From assembly GCF_001612615.1 (NCBI RefSeq), contig NZ_BDAU01000011.1, forward strand, positions 310,001 through 374,000: a DNA stretch of 64,000 nucleotides. The letters are read 5' to 3'. The stretch comes from Nocardia amikacinitolerans NBRC 108937. GTDB lineage: Bacteria > Actinomycetota > Actinomycetes > Mycobacteriales > Mycobacteriaceae. The position numbers and the translations under genes were made by a program. Under the pieces are notes generated by a model. It saw only the letters and a program-made list of their open reading frames with translations. It had not been told where the DNA came from and did no database searches. Shown here piece after piece: positions 53,908 to 62,534 of this stretch. How positions within the stretch are numbered: the first letter of the stretch is position 1; each line of letters begins with the position of its first letter.

Positions 53908-55758
53908 ATGCCATCCGCTATCGAGGACTACGCGCTGCTGGGCGATCTGCAGACCGCGGCGCTGGTCGCCAAGGACGGCAGTATCGACTGGCTGTGTCTG
54001 CCCCGCTTCGATTCGCCGGCCTGTTTCGCCGCTTTGCTGCACGACTCGCGTGCGGGCCGCTGGCGACTGGCACCGGCCGGCGGCGGGCACGCGAGCAGCC
54101 GCGCCTATCACGGCGACTCGCTGGTACTCGACAGCCTCTGGCACACACCTTCGGGCACCGCGCGAGTCATCGACTGCATGCCACCGCGCGGCGACGCCGC
54201 AGACGTGGTGCGAGTGGTCGAAGGTGTGTCCGGTCATGTGCCGATGCGCATGGAACTTCGGCTGCGATTCGACTACGGCAGCATCACCCCGTGGGTTCGC
54301 GACCTCGACGGGGTGTTCTCGGCCATCGCCGGACCGGACGCGGTATGGCTGCACACCGGCGCGCCACTGCGCATCCACGATCAGTCCGCCACCGCCGAGT
54401 TCGACGTGGCCGCCGGTCAGCGGGTGCCTTTCGTCCTCACCTACCAACAATCACATCTGGCCTGCCCAGATCCTGTTGACGCCGAACAGGCCGTCACCGA
54501 GGCCGAGACGTTCTGGGCGGACTGGATCGCCCGCTGCACCTACCGAGGCAAGTGGTCGCAGGAAGTGAGACGCGCTCTGGTCACCTTGAAGGCGATGACC
54601 TACACCCCCACCGGCGGAATCGTCGCCGCCGCAACGACTTCGCTGCCCGAGCAACCCCGTGGTGTACGCAACTGGGACTACCGCTTCTGCTGGCTGCGCG
54701 ACGCGACGTTCACGCTGCAGGCGTTGCTGGGCACCGGCTTCGTCGACGAAGCCCGCGCATGGCGGGAGTGGCTGGTACGCGCGGTCGCCGGTGACCCGAG
54801 CAAACTGCAGATCATGTACCGGTTGGACGGCGCCAGAAGATTGCCCGAGCAGAAGCTGCGCTGGTTGTCCGGTTACGACGGCGCCGCCCCGGTACGGATC
54901 GGCAACGCCGCCACCGGACAATTCCAACTCGACGTGTGGGGCGAGGTCCTCGATGGGCTGCACCTGGCCCGAGACGCCGGTCTCCCGGTGCACGAGACAG
55001 CCTGGGACGTGCAAAGGGCACTGTTGGACTACCTGGAAGGGCACTGGAACGATCCGGACAACAGCCTGTGGGAGATGCGCGGCCCGCGAAGACATTTCGT
55101 GCACTCGAAGGTGATGGCGTGGGCGGGTCTGGACCGCGCCGTGCATACCGTGGCAGCTCACGGCCTCGACGGCCCGATCGGGCGATGGCGGGCGCTGCGC
55201 GACCGGATCCATGCCGAGGTCTGCGCCAACGGCTACGACGCCGAGCGCGCAACCTTCACCCAGTTCTACGGCTCACACGGACTGGACGCGTCGCTGTTGC
55301 TGATCCCGAGAGTCGGCTTCTTGCCATGGAACGACCCCCGGGTTGTCGGTACGGTCGACATGGTTCGAAAACAACTGTGCGACAACGGCTTCGTGCACCG
55401 CTATCGCCCGGACGCCGATGGTGGAGTCGACGGGCTACCCGGCACCGAAGGCGCATTTCTGGCCTGCTCCTTTTGGCTGGCCGACGCGCTACACAGCACC
55501 GGCCGCACCAGGCAGGCGCATGAACTGTTCGAACGGCTGCTGGATCTCCGCAACGACGTCGGCCTGCTCAGCGAGCAGTACGACACCACGACCGGCCACC
55601 ACCTGGGCAACACGCCCCAGGCGTACAGCATGATCGAACTGATCAACACAGCCCGCCGACTCACCGGAGCGCAAGTCGAAACCTCAGCCGCCAACAGGGG
55701 AGCAGAACACGGTAGCCAGAACGCCGAAACCGAGACCGTCACTCCGATGACACCGTGA
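53908..55758 (+). CDS. GH15 family glucoamylase/trehalase-like hydrolase
   Basis: This 616-residue protein has the GH15 two-domain form: an N-terminal beta-sandwich (IEDYALLGDLQTAALVAKDG, GSIDWLCLPRFDSPACFAAL) and an (alpha/alpha)6 barrel (about 230-600; GGIVAAATTSLPEQPRGVRN, WDYRFCWLRDATFTLQALL, GTEGAFLACSFWLADAL, with Glu in the last as catalytic candidate). It hydrolyses alpha-linked glucosides; mycobacterial relatives act on trehalose. No signal peptide, so cytoplasmic. GGGGAGG eight bases before the ATG at 53908 decides the start over the GTG at 53887. Confidence 0.9.
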   Translation: MPSAIEDYALLGDLQTAALVAKDGSIDWLCLPRFDSPACFAALLHDSRAGRWRLAPAGGGHASSRAYHGDSLVLDSLWHTPSGTARVIDCMPPRGDAADVVRVVEGVSGHVPMRMELRLRFDYGSITPWVRDLDGVFSAIAGPDAVWLHTGAPLRIHDQSATAEFDVAAGQRVPFVLTYQQSHLACPDPVDAEQAVTEAETFWADWIARCTYRGKWSQEVRRALVTLKAMTYTPTGGIVAAATTSLPEQPRGVRNWDYRFCWLRDATFTLQALLGTGFVDEARAWREWLVRAVAGDPSKLQIMYRLDGARRLPEQKLRWLSGYDGAAPVRIGNAATGQFQLDVWGEVLDGLHLARDAGLPVHETAWDVQRALLDYLEGHWNDPDNSLWEMRGPRRHFVHSKVMAWAGLDRAVHTVAAHGLDGPIGRWRALRDRIHAEVCANGYDAERATFTQFYGSHGLDASLLLIPRVGFLPWNDPRVVGTVDMVRKQLCDNGFVHRYRPDADGGVDGLPGTEGAFLACSFWLADALHSTGRTRQAHELFERLLDLRNDVGLLSEQYDTTTGHHLGNTPQAYSMIELINTARRLTGAQVETSAANRGAEHGSQNAETETVTPMTP

Positions 55759-55889
55759 CCAACCCTGAAGAATCCCTGCCACCGGTCACCGATGGCCACG
55801 TGGCCCGATGAGGCGGCCTTTCGCTGTCGCGATGTGCGCCTGTCGGTCGAAAGCCCGCGGCGACTGCGCTGGTGGAGTACCTTTGACTC

Positions 55890-55946
55890 AGGTGAGCCGG
55901 GAAGTCTGGTCGGCGTGTCGTATCCGCCGACCTTGGAAGGGCTTCC
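55890..55946 (+). promoter_or_regulatory. conserved leader element A upstream of ABC exporter
   Basis: AGGTG followed by GCCGGGAAGTCTGGTCGGC ends at 55914. Its GGTCGGC (55908-55914) pairs perfectly with GCCGACC (55926-55932). A small GGAAG-GG-CTTCC hairpin (55935-55946) then covers the ribosome binding site up to the ATG. The same 19-nt core occurs upstream of nhaA at 59407-59425. This looks like a cis-acting regulatory RNA. Confidence 0.55.
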
Positions 55947-56867
55947 ATGTCCACAGCGGCGATGTCCGCGCGCGTCGATACCCGTGCGGCCATCTCGATC
56001 GAGCATTTGACCAAGCATTTCGGCCGCACCATCGCGGTCGACGACCTCACCCTGACCGTCGCGCCCGGTGAGGTGTTCGGGTTCCTCGGCCCCAACGGTG
56101 CGGGCAAGTCGACCACCATCCGGCTGCTTCTCGGCCTGATCCGCCCCACCGTGGGCGCGGCGCGAGTGTTCGGTGTCGACGCCGGTGACGTGCGGCGCGC
56201 GCACCACCACCTCGCCTACGTGCCCGCCGACGTGGCCTTGTGGCCGTCGTTGACCGGCGCCGAGACACTCGAGCTACTCGCCCGTGTCGGCCCTGGCATC
56301 GATCTGTCCTATCGCGCCGAGCTGATCGAGCGCCTCGACCTCGATGTCGACAAGCCCGGAAGGGCGTACTCCACCGGCAACCGGCAGAAGGTCGCCCTGG
56401 TCGCCGCTTTCGCCTCCCGGGCTCCGCTGCTCGTGCTCGACGAACCGACCAGTGGGCTGGACCCGCTGATGGAACGCGAGTTCCGTCGGTGCGTCGCCGA
56501 AGCACGCGAGCGCGGGCAGACGGTGTTCTTGAGTTCGCATCAGCTCGGTGAGGTCGAGGCGCTGTGCGACAGGGTCGCGATCCTGCGCGCCGGACGACTC
56601 GTGGAGATCGCGACGCTGGCCGAGCTGCGACGATTGCACCGCACGATCGTCGAGGTCGCTTTCCTGGGCGAGGCACCGGCGCTGGCGGAGGGGGACGGTG
56701 TCGAGGCCATCGAGGTGCTCGACGAGGGCCGGATGCGGTTCACCCTGGCCGGGCCGCCCGCGGCCGCGTTGCGCGCGCTCGCCGCGGCGCAAGTGACGGC
56801 GCTGTCGTCTCGGGAACCCACACTCGAGGAGATCTTCCTCGACTACTACGGGCAGGCACGGCGATGA
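55947..56867 (+). CDS. ABC exporter ATP-binding protein
   Basis: This 306-residue ATPase has Walker A GPNGAGKSTT, signature as YSTGNRQKVAL (degenerate), Walker B LLVLDEPTSGLD, and switch His in VFLSSHQLGE. The C-terminal domain ends TLEEIFLDYYGQARR. It belongs to the DrrA/antibiotic-exporter group, like the one at 40670-41587. The ATG follows a candidate regulatory hairpin with 19 nt shared with nhaA. It overlaps the permease gene by four bases. Confidence 0.9.
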   Translation: MSTAAMSARVDTRAAISIEHLTKHFGRTIAVDDLTLTVAPGEVFGFLGPNGAGKSTTIRLLLGLIRPTVGAARVFGVDAGDVRRAHHHLAYVPADVALWPSLTGAETLELLARVGPGIDLSYRAELIERLDLDVDKPGRAYSTGNRQKVALVAAFASRAPLLVLDEPTSGLDPLMEREFRRCVAEARERGQTVFLSSHQLGEVEALCDRVAILRAGRLVEIATLAELRRLHRTIVEVAFLGEAPALAEGDGVEAIEVLDEGRMRFTLAGPPAAALRALAAAQVTALSSREPTLEEIFLDYYGQARR

Positions 56868-58489
56868 CCGCCACGACGGTCCGGCCGCAGCAGGTGAACG
56901 TTTCCGCACCCGGGCGGGCGGCAGCTCGGCTGACCCGCCGCCAGGCACGCCGCGGCGCGGCGATCGTGGCACTGACCGCCACGGGCCTGTCGGCTCTCGT
57001 CGCGGCTCAGTACCGCACGACCTTCGCCGACAGCATCGATGCGGGCGCACTGCGCGCACTGGCCGAAAACCCCGCGGTGCGAATCCTTTTCGGTACCCCG
57101 TTGGCCCTCGACGATCCCGGCGGGTTCACCGTCTGGCGCACCGGAACCCCGGTGCTGGTGCTGTGCGGTATGTGGGCACTGCTGGCCGCCACCCGCCTCA
57201 CCCGCGGCGAGGAAGACGCCGGACACTGGGACCTGCTGCTCGGCGGCAGGCTGCGCCCGATCGATCTGGTCGCGCGCTGCGCCACCACACTGTGTCTGGC
57301 CGCTGCCGTGATCGCGACGGGAGTCGCAGCCGGTTTGGTGGTGACCGGTACGGACCCCACCGGAGCTCTCCTGCACGGCCTGTGTGTGTTCGGAGCGACG
57401 GTGACCTTCGCGAGCGTGGGACTGCTTGCCGCGCAACTGCTGCCGTCTCGGGCGGCGGCCGCCGGGCTCGCCTCGGCCGTCCTCGGGGCGAGCCTGCTGC
57501 TGCGGATGCTCGCCGACGGTGTCCCCGAACTTGCATGGACCGCCTGGCTCACCCCCTTCGGGCTCGCAGCACGCGTCGCCCCATACGCCGACAATCGAAT
57601 CGAACCGCTGTTCGTTCTGGCGGTACTGGCCATCGTCCCCGTCGCGGCGGCGCTGGTCGCCGTCCGCGGGCGCGATCTCGGCGGTGCTCTGGTCACCCTG
57701 TCCGACGCCAGACCCGCTCGCACTCGGCTGCTCGGATCGGTGCTGGGCTTCGCTGTTCGGCGCGCGCTGGCGCCCACTGCGGGCTGGGGTGTGGGGATCG
57801 CCGCCTACTTCCTGCTCGTCGGCGCGTTGATCTCCTCGATCCTGGAATTCTTCGCCGAGAACCCGCGTTTCGCCGAACTCGCCGCGACGGCCGGCTTCGG
57901 CGGCCTCGATTCGGCCACCGGTTTCGCCGCCGCGATGTTCGCCCTGCTCGCCATCCCGGCCGGGCTCTACGCCGCCACCCGCATCGCCACCTTCGCCGCC
58001 GACGAGACCGCGCGCCGCTGGACCGCCCTGCACGCGCTTCCGCTGACCCGAAACAGGTCGGCGGGAACCGAAATCGCCGTCACCGCAGCGGGTCTCGCGG
58101 TGCTGTTGCTCGCCGCGGCGGTCGCGATGTGGGTCGGTGCGGTACTGGCCGGTGCGCCGCTGAGCCTGCCCGAGGCCATCGCCGGCGCCGCCAACGTCGC
58201 CACGCTCGCTCTGCTCGCGCTCGGCGCCGCGGCACTGGCCTTGGGCTGGTTCCCCAGTGCGGTCGAGCCGATCGGCGCCGTGCCCGTCGTCGGCGGATTT
58301 CTCCTCGACGTCCTCGCCCAGAGCACCGGCGCACCCGGCTGGGTCCGCGAGATCTCGCCGTTCGCGCATCTGGCCGCCGTACCCGACACCGCACCGGACT
58401 GGACAGCGAACCTCACCTTCGCCGCCATCGCGATCGCGACCACGACGATCGGACTCTACGGCTACACTCGCCGCGACCTGCGAGGCTGA
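56864..58489 (+). CDS. large ABC-2 exporter permease (duplicated)
   Basis: This 541-residue membrane protein has about twelve hydrophobic segments in two similar halves, each with a long extracytoplasmic loop; it looks like a fused dimer of the six-helix form at 41642. TRLTRGEEDAGHWDLLLGGR and the related TFAADETARRWTALHALPLT mark corresponding places in the two halves. With the ATPase it makes an exporter of the polyketide/tetronasin-type class; the substrate is unknown. It starts in an ATGA overlap. Confidence 0.87.
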   Translation: MTATTVRPQQVNVSAPGRAAARLTRRQARRGAAIVALTATGLSALVAAQYRTTFADSIDAGALRALAENPAVRILFGTPLALDDPGGFTVWRTGTPVLVLCGMWALLAATRLTRGEEDAGHWDLLLGGRLRPIDLVARCATTLCLAAAVIATGVAAGLVVTGTDPTGALLHGLCVFGATVTFASVGLLAAQLLPSRAAAAGLASAVLGASLLLRMLADGVPELAWTAWLTPFGLAARVAPYADNRIEPLFVLAVLAIVPVAAALVAVRGRDLGGALVTLSDARPARTRLLGSVLGFAVRRALAPTAGWGVGIAAYFLLVGALISSILEFFAENPRFAELAATAGFGGLDSATGFAAAMFALLAIPAGLYAATRIATFAADETARRWTALHALPLTRNRSAGTEIAVTAAGLAVLLLAAAVAMWVGAVLAGAPLSLPEAIAGAANVATLALLALGAAALALGWFPSAVEPIGAVPVVGGFLLDVLAQSTGAPGWVREISPFAHLAAVPDTAPDWTANLTFAAIAIATTTIGLYGYTRRDLRG

Positions 58490-58581
58490 CATCCGTGTTC
58501 ACAGTTCACGATTCGTCACGGGCGCGGAACGAAGCGAGTCCGCCCGAGCCGCAGTTGCCGGTCGATGTCGCCTCGACTGGA

Positions 58582-59160
58582 TCAGATCTCGGATCGGGAC
58601 AAGTAGGGCGCGATCGCGGGAACCGCCTCGACCGGATGACCGGCCGCGAGGCCCCGCTCGATTCGCCGAAAGCTCCACACCCGATCGCCGCGGTGCAGCA
58701 CACCCATCAACAATCCGGTGACCGGACCGGCTTCGCCCAGGTCGTAGCGGGACAGCTCCGCGTCGGTGGTGCCGTCGACCAGTCGGCAGAACGCGTTGTC
58801 GATCCGGTCGAAGCTCTGCCCGGTGTAGCAGCTCACCAGCAGCGCGATCACGGTCACGTGGGGCGACAGCCGGGTCAACTCGAGGGTGATGACCTCGTTG
58901 TCGCCCCTGCCCTCGCCGGTCGTGCTGTCGCCGTGATGACGCACCGCGCCATCGCGGGAACTCAACTGCTGGTGATAGACCACGTCGACCAAGGACCGGT
59001 CGGCATACAGCAGCGCGGCGGCGTTGAGATCGATGTCCTTGCTTCGGAAGCCGAAGCGGGAACGCCGGGCCGGATCCCATCCCACCGCCATCTTCACGTA
59101 CTCCACCGCTAGGCCCTCGCCGCTGCGAAGCTCCACCGAACGCCCCCTCCCCGCTTCCAT
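58582..59160 (-). CDS. TerD-family stress protein
   Basis: This 192-residue protein has the TerD calcium-binding fold pattern: VKMAVGWDPARR near the start, then DIDLNAAALLYADRSLVDVV, HHGDSTTGEGRGDNEVITLE and AFCRLVDGTTDAELSRYDLG. TerD proteins respond to tellurite, oxidative and envelope stress. ATG 59160 places GGAG upstream; a start five codons earlier is open. It is convergent with the exporter permease gene. Confidence 0.88.
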   Translation of the reverse strand: MEAGRGRSVELRSGEGLAVEYVKMAVGWDPARRSRFGFRSKDIDLNAAALLYADRSLVDVVYHQQLSSRDGAVRHHGDSTTGEGRGDNEVITLELTRLSPHVTVIALLVSCYTGQSFDRIDNAFCRLVDGTTDAELSRYDLGEAGPVTGLLMGVLHRGDRVWSFRRIERGLAAGHPVEAVPAIAPYLSRSEI

Positions 59161-59397
59161 CAACTCCGGCCACATCGCCGTAGCAGGCTGTCCACACCGT
59201 AGCCCGTGCCACCTGCGAGCCGCGGCGATTCATCGGATTGCGGGCTGCGCGCTCAAATACCAGCGCCGATGACCTTCCTCGGCACACCTTGTGGACGCAT
59301 CGACATGCCTGGCTTCGGGCGAGCGATCGCGTGTCCATAGCATGAGAGGACAGTTCTCGCCGGGTTTGCCTCGCCTGGACATTTGCGGCATCTTTAC
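59161..59397. other. spacer between TerD gene and nhaA leader
   Basis: Divergent promoter region of the TerD gene and nhaA. I see no coding signal; CATCTTTAC just before 59398 could be part of the nhaA promoter, as ACCTTTGAC lies in the same place before leader element A. Confidence 0.3.
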
Positions 59398-59425
59398 AGG
59401 TGGAGCGCCGGGAAGTCTGGTCGGC
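59398..59425 (+). promoter_or_regulatory. conserved leader element B upstream of nhaA
   Basis: AGGTGGAGC followed by GCCGGGAAGTCTGGTCGGC repeats the 19-nt core of element A (55896-55914) exactly. It lies 212 bp before the nhaA start; the stretch between is GC-rich with several possible stems (CCCGG/CCGGG at about 59432-59445) and no ORF of note. The wider spacing than at element A suggests a longer structured leader here. Confidence 0.55.
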
Positions 59426-59636
59426 AGCCGGCCCGGAGGACCGGGTCGGTTCGTCCGGCGAGAGGTGCGCTCTGGTGATCGCGATTCATTCCGCGCTCGA
59501 TCCCCCAGCCAGATCCGACAGATACGGCCTTCGGCCCCGAGCACCCTGCCCCGTGGATCCCTACGCATCGGTTTCCGCTGTGGACCGCGAGTCGCAGCCT
59601 TCGGTCGCTTCGCCGGTCCGGACCTGAGAGGCATTC

Positions 59637-60950
59637 ATGGCAGGGACGAGTTCGCCCGCACCACGACGACTGTTCACCCCCGGCAGCTGGCCGGAATCGC
59701 GCCGTATCGCTTCGGTCCTGCGCGAGGAAACCGTCGGCGGCGTCCTGCTGATCATCGCCGCGGCCATCGGACTGATCTGGGCCAACACTCCCTGGTCCAG
59801 TGCCTACTACACCCTGCGCGACACCCGGATCGGGCCGGAAAGCCTGCACCTGAACCTCACACTGGGCTCCTGGGCCGCCGACGGGCTGCTCGCGATCTTC
59901 TTCTTCGTCGTCGGGCTCGAACTCAAACGCGAATTCGTCGCCGGAGACCTACGCGACCCACGCAGGGCCGCGCTGCCGGTCGTCGCCGCCATCGGCGGAA
60001 TGCTCGGCCCCGCCGTGATTTTCGTGGCCATCAACCTCAGAACCGGCGGCGGTGCACTCAACGGCTGGGCCATCCCCACCGCCACCGACATCGCCTTCGC
60101 CCTGGCCGTGCTCGCCGTCCTGAGCACCCACCTGCCGACCGCGCTACGCACCTTCCTGCTCACCCTCGCAGTCGTCGACGACCTGCTCGCGGTCACCGTC
60201 ATCGCCATCTTCTACACCGACGAACTACACCTGAACTATCTCGGGCTCGCCGTCATCCCGTTCGCGGCCTTCGCACTCGCGGTCAACAAACGCCTGAGCA
60301 CCTTCTGGATCCTCGTCCCGCTCGCCGTGCTCACCTGGTGGCTGATCCACCAATCCGGCGTCCACGCCACCGTCGCCGGAGCACTACTCGGATTCACCGT
60401 CCCCGTCGCCCGATCCGCCATCGGCGCCGGACCCGACACCGCCCACAAAGGACTCGCCGAACGCTTCGAACACCGCATCCGCCCGCTCTCGGCCGGATTC
60501 GCGGTACCGGTCTTCGCGTTCTTCGCCGCCGGAGTCACCCTCGGCGGACTCACCGGCCTGGCTCAGGCCCTCGACGACCCAGTCACCGTCGGGATCATCG
60601 TGGGCCTTGTCGCGGGCAAACTGGCCGGCATCACCGCCACCACCTACCTGACCGCCAAACTCACCCGCGCCGAACTCGACGAAGACCTGCGCTGGATCGA
60701 CGTCGCCGGAGTCGGACTGCTCGGCGGAATCGGCTTCACCGTCTCACTGCTCATCGGCGAACTCGCCTACACCGACGACACACTGCGCGGCGACCACGTC
60801 CGCATCGGCGTCCTGCTGGGTACCCTCGCCGCCGCAGCGCTCGCCGCGATCCTGCTGCGCATGCGCAACCGCACCTACCGACTCATCGCCGAACACGAAA
60901 CACGCGACGACAACCACGACGGCGTCCCAGACCTCTACCAAAAGCCGTAG
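59637..60950 (+). CDS. nhaA: NhaA-type Na+/H+ antiporter
   Basis: This 437-residue protein has about eleven to twelve hydrophobic helices and NhaA hallmarks: NTPWSSAYYTL, FFVVGLELKREFVAGDLRDP, WAIPTATDIAFALAVLAVL and the paired Asp of LAVVDDLLAVTVIAIFYTDE (residues used for ion binding). Near the end GVGLLGGIGFTVSLLIGELA is typical. It expels sodium (or lithium) in exchange for protons. The start follows GAGAGG. The conserved leader element upstream may link its expression to ion or pH conditions (inference). Confidence 0.93.
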   Translation: MAGTSSPAPRRLFTPGSWPESRRIASVLREETVGGVLLIIAAAIGLIWANTPWSSAYYTLRDTRIGPESLHLNLTLGSWAADGLLAIFFFVVGLELKREFVAGDLRDPRRAALPVVAAIGGMLGPAVIFVAINLRTGGGALNGWAIPTATDIAFALAVLAVLSTHLPTALRTFLLTLAVVDDLLAVTVIAIFYTDELHLNYLGLAVIPFAAFALAVNKRLSTFWILVPLAVLTWWLIHQSGVHATVAGALLGFTVPVARSAIGAGPDTAHKGLAERFEHRIRPLSAGFAVPVFAFFAAGVTLGGLTGLAQALDDPVTVGIIVGLVAGKLAGITATTYLTAKLTRAELDEDLRWIDVAGVGLLGGIGFTVSLLIGELAYTDDTLRGDHVRIGVLLGTLAAAALAAILLRMRNRTYRLIAEHETRDDNHDGVPDLYQKP

Positions 60951-61245
60951 CCGACGCTCGGCTCCGGCGAAACGACCTGATCAGACGCAGCGAGACCGCT
61001 CTCCGAGGCGACGGTAGTGCTGGTTCCGCCACTCATCCCGGAGCTCATGCCGATCACCTCCCTGCGCACCGTGCGGCGCGAGGTGCTGACCAACCTCGGC
61101 TACGAGGTCACCGCCGCACCACTGAGCGCCTGAGCGGCCACCGCGCGGCCGCGACCGCTCGTTCCGCCGAATCGCACGGCATCGCCGATAGGATCGGCCC
61201 CGCCTCGCCGGGTGGGCGAGCCTCGATTCGGTGGAGGGAGTGCGC
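60951..61245. other. spacer with unassigned C-terminal-like fragment
   Basis: Within this 295-bp stretch a plus-strand frame at about 61014-61134 reads PPLIPELMPITSLRTVRREV and LTNLGYEVTAAPLSA before a stop. It looks like the end of a gene, but I recognise no family and nothing upstream continues it. The rest shows no feature. Confidence 0.25.
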
Positions 61246-61986
61246 ATGGACTGGGAGGCGTGGCAGCGGAGCTGGGATCGGCAGCAGGAGCTGTACCTGC
61301 CCGACCGCGAAGAACGCTTCCGGGTGCTGCTCGACGTGGTGGAGGCGTCGGCGGGGAAGTCACCGCGCGTGCTCGACCTGGCGTGCGGGACCGGAACCAT
61401 CAGCCGCCGGCTCTTCGCCCGGCTGCCGGAGGCGAGCTTGGTGGCGGTCGATCGTGATCCCACGCTGCTGGCGGTGGCACGGGGATCGTTCGACGGTGAT
61501 CCCCGCATCTCGTTCGTGGTCGCCGACCTCGAGGAACCGGGGTGGACGCGGCAGCTGCCGTCCGAGCCGTTCGACGCCGTGCTGACCGCGACGGCCACGC
61601 ATTGGATGCCGGCCGACGCCCTGGCCCGGCTGTACGCCGATTCGCGACCCTTGCTGCGTCCGGGCGGGGTACTCGTCAACGCCGACCACATGCCCGATCC
61701 ACGCACGCCGATGCTGAACACCTTGGATGAGATCATCCAACGCGCTCACCAGGAGCGCGCTCGGGCCGACGGCGCCCGTGACTGGGACCAATGGTGGGCG
61801 GACATCGCCGCCGATCCGGAGCTTGCCGACGAAACCACCGCCAGCCGCGCCATTTTCGAAGGCAGGAAACCGGGGGTGCCCCAGCCGCTCGCTTGGCATC
61901 TGGACCGGCTCGCCGAGGCCGGATTCACCGAAGCCGGTGTGGCCTGGCGATCCATCACCGATGCGGTGGTCGTCGGCATTCGGTGA
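61246..61986 (+). CDS. class I SAM-dependent methyltransferase
   Basis: This 246-residue protein has motif I VLDLACGTGTISRRLF, acidic VVAVDRDPTLLAVARGSF (partly read) and motif III LLRPGGVLVNADHMP; the domain begins at about residue 40 after a short helical start (WQRSWDRQQELYLPDREERF). Substrate unknown. ATG 61246 has GGAGGGAG upstream. It is a single gene between unrelated neighbours. Confidence 0.85.
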   Translation: MDWEAWQRSWDRQQELYLPDREERFRVLLDVVEASAGKSPRVLDLACGTGTISRRLFARLPEASLVAVDRDPTLLAVARGSFDGDPRISFVVADLEEPGWTRQLPSEPFDAVLTATATHWMPADALARLYADSRPLLRPGGVLVNADHMPDPRTPMLNTLDEIIQRAHQERARADGARDWDQWWADIAADPELADETTASRAIFEGRKPGVPQPLAWHLDRLAEAGFTEAGVAWRSITDAVVVGIR

Positions 61987-62028
61987 CAACGAGCATCCTC
62001 CCGAGCGCGGACGTCCGACGACCTGGGG

Positions 62029-62309
62029 TCAGCTCGCTGTCGTCGGTACGTAAGGGATGTTCTGGGAACTATTGTCGTCCACGCGGATCGGGCGACCCAG
62101 TTGCGGAAAGGCGCGTTGCGCGCAGTCGGTGCGCTCGCAGACCTTGCAGCCCGCGCCGATCGGCACCGCGGTGCGCGGGTCGTCGATGGGCAGCCCGTGC
62201 GAGTAGATGCGCTCCCCGGCGTAGGCCAGGTCGCAACAGAGGCCGATAGCGAAATCCTCTTTCGGAGACAAATATCCGGGAGTCTTCTCGTCGGTGGTGC
62301 GGGCCAGCC
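62029..62309 (-). pseudogene. ScfR/RamB-type regulator C-terminal remnant
   Basis: The minus strand encodes SPKEDFAIGLCCDLAYAGER, AVPIGAGCKVCERTDCAQRA and FPQLGRPIRVDDNSSQNIPY, the end of short-chain-fatty-acid-responsive regulators (RamB/ScfR) with their conserved cysteines. The N-terminal HTH and about 380 residues are missing. At about 62310 the frame abruptly meets a different gene (HD domain). RamB proteins control acetate metabolism, and a broken acetyl-CoA synthetase lies 1.4 kb away. Confidence 0.75.
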
Positions 62310-62533
62310 ATAGTTCCACCGTGGTGACCCAGCACCGCCAACGCAGCCAAACCCGCGACCCCACGCAGCGCCCGCGCTCCAACCTCCTTGTGCGGCACCC
62401 CCACCCGCCCCTCGGTGGCCTCAACCTCGATCAACCGACGCTGCCAAACACACCCCGCCTTGCCCGCATCGTGAAACAACCCCAACACATACGCCAACTC
62501 CCCCGCCCCGAACACCGACATCTGCGGACGCAA
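62310..62533 (-). pseudogene. Cas3-like HD-nuclease domain fragment
   Basis: The minus strand reads FGAGELAYVLGLFHDAGKAG, VWQRRLIEVEATEGRVGVPH with a following KEVGARAL, and LAVLGHHGG. The spaced HD-GK, HK-GA and HHGG motifs are those of the Cas3 HD nuclease of type I CRISPR systems. About 75 residues remain; the helicase part and the rest of the HD domain are missing. No other cas gene or repeat array is in the window. Codon use (many TTG and GTG) is unlike the flanking genes, which fits transfer. Confidence 0.65.
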
Positions 62534-62534
62534 G

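Noticed and set aside
53707..54450. 247-residue minus-strand frame under the GH15 start
   Set aside because: All but the last 50-60 codons are a shadow of the GH15 gene; only the end is kept as a low-confidence fragment.
59291..61585. Very long plus-strand open frame (about 760 residues) across nhaA
   Set aside because: Arg/His/Pro-rich low-complexity translation; it is the out-of-phase shadow of nhaA and the following methyltransferase gene.
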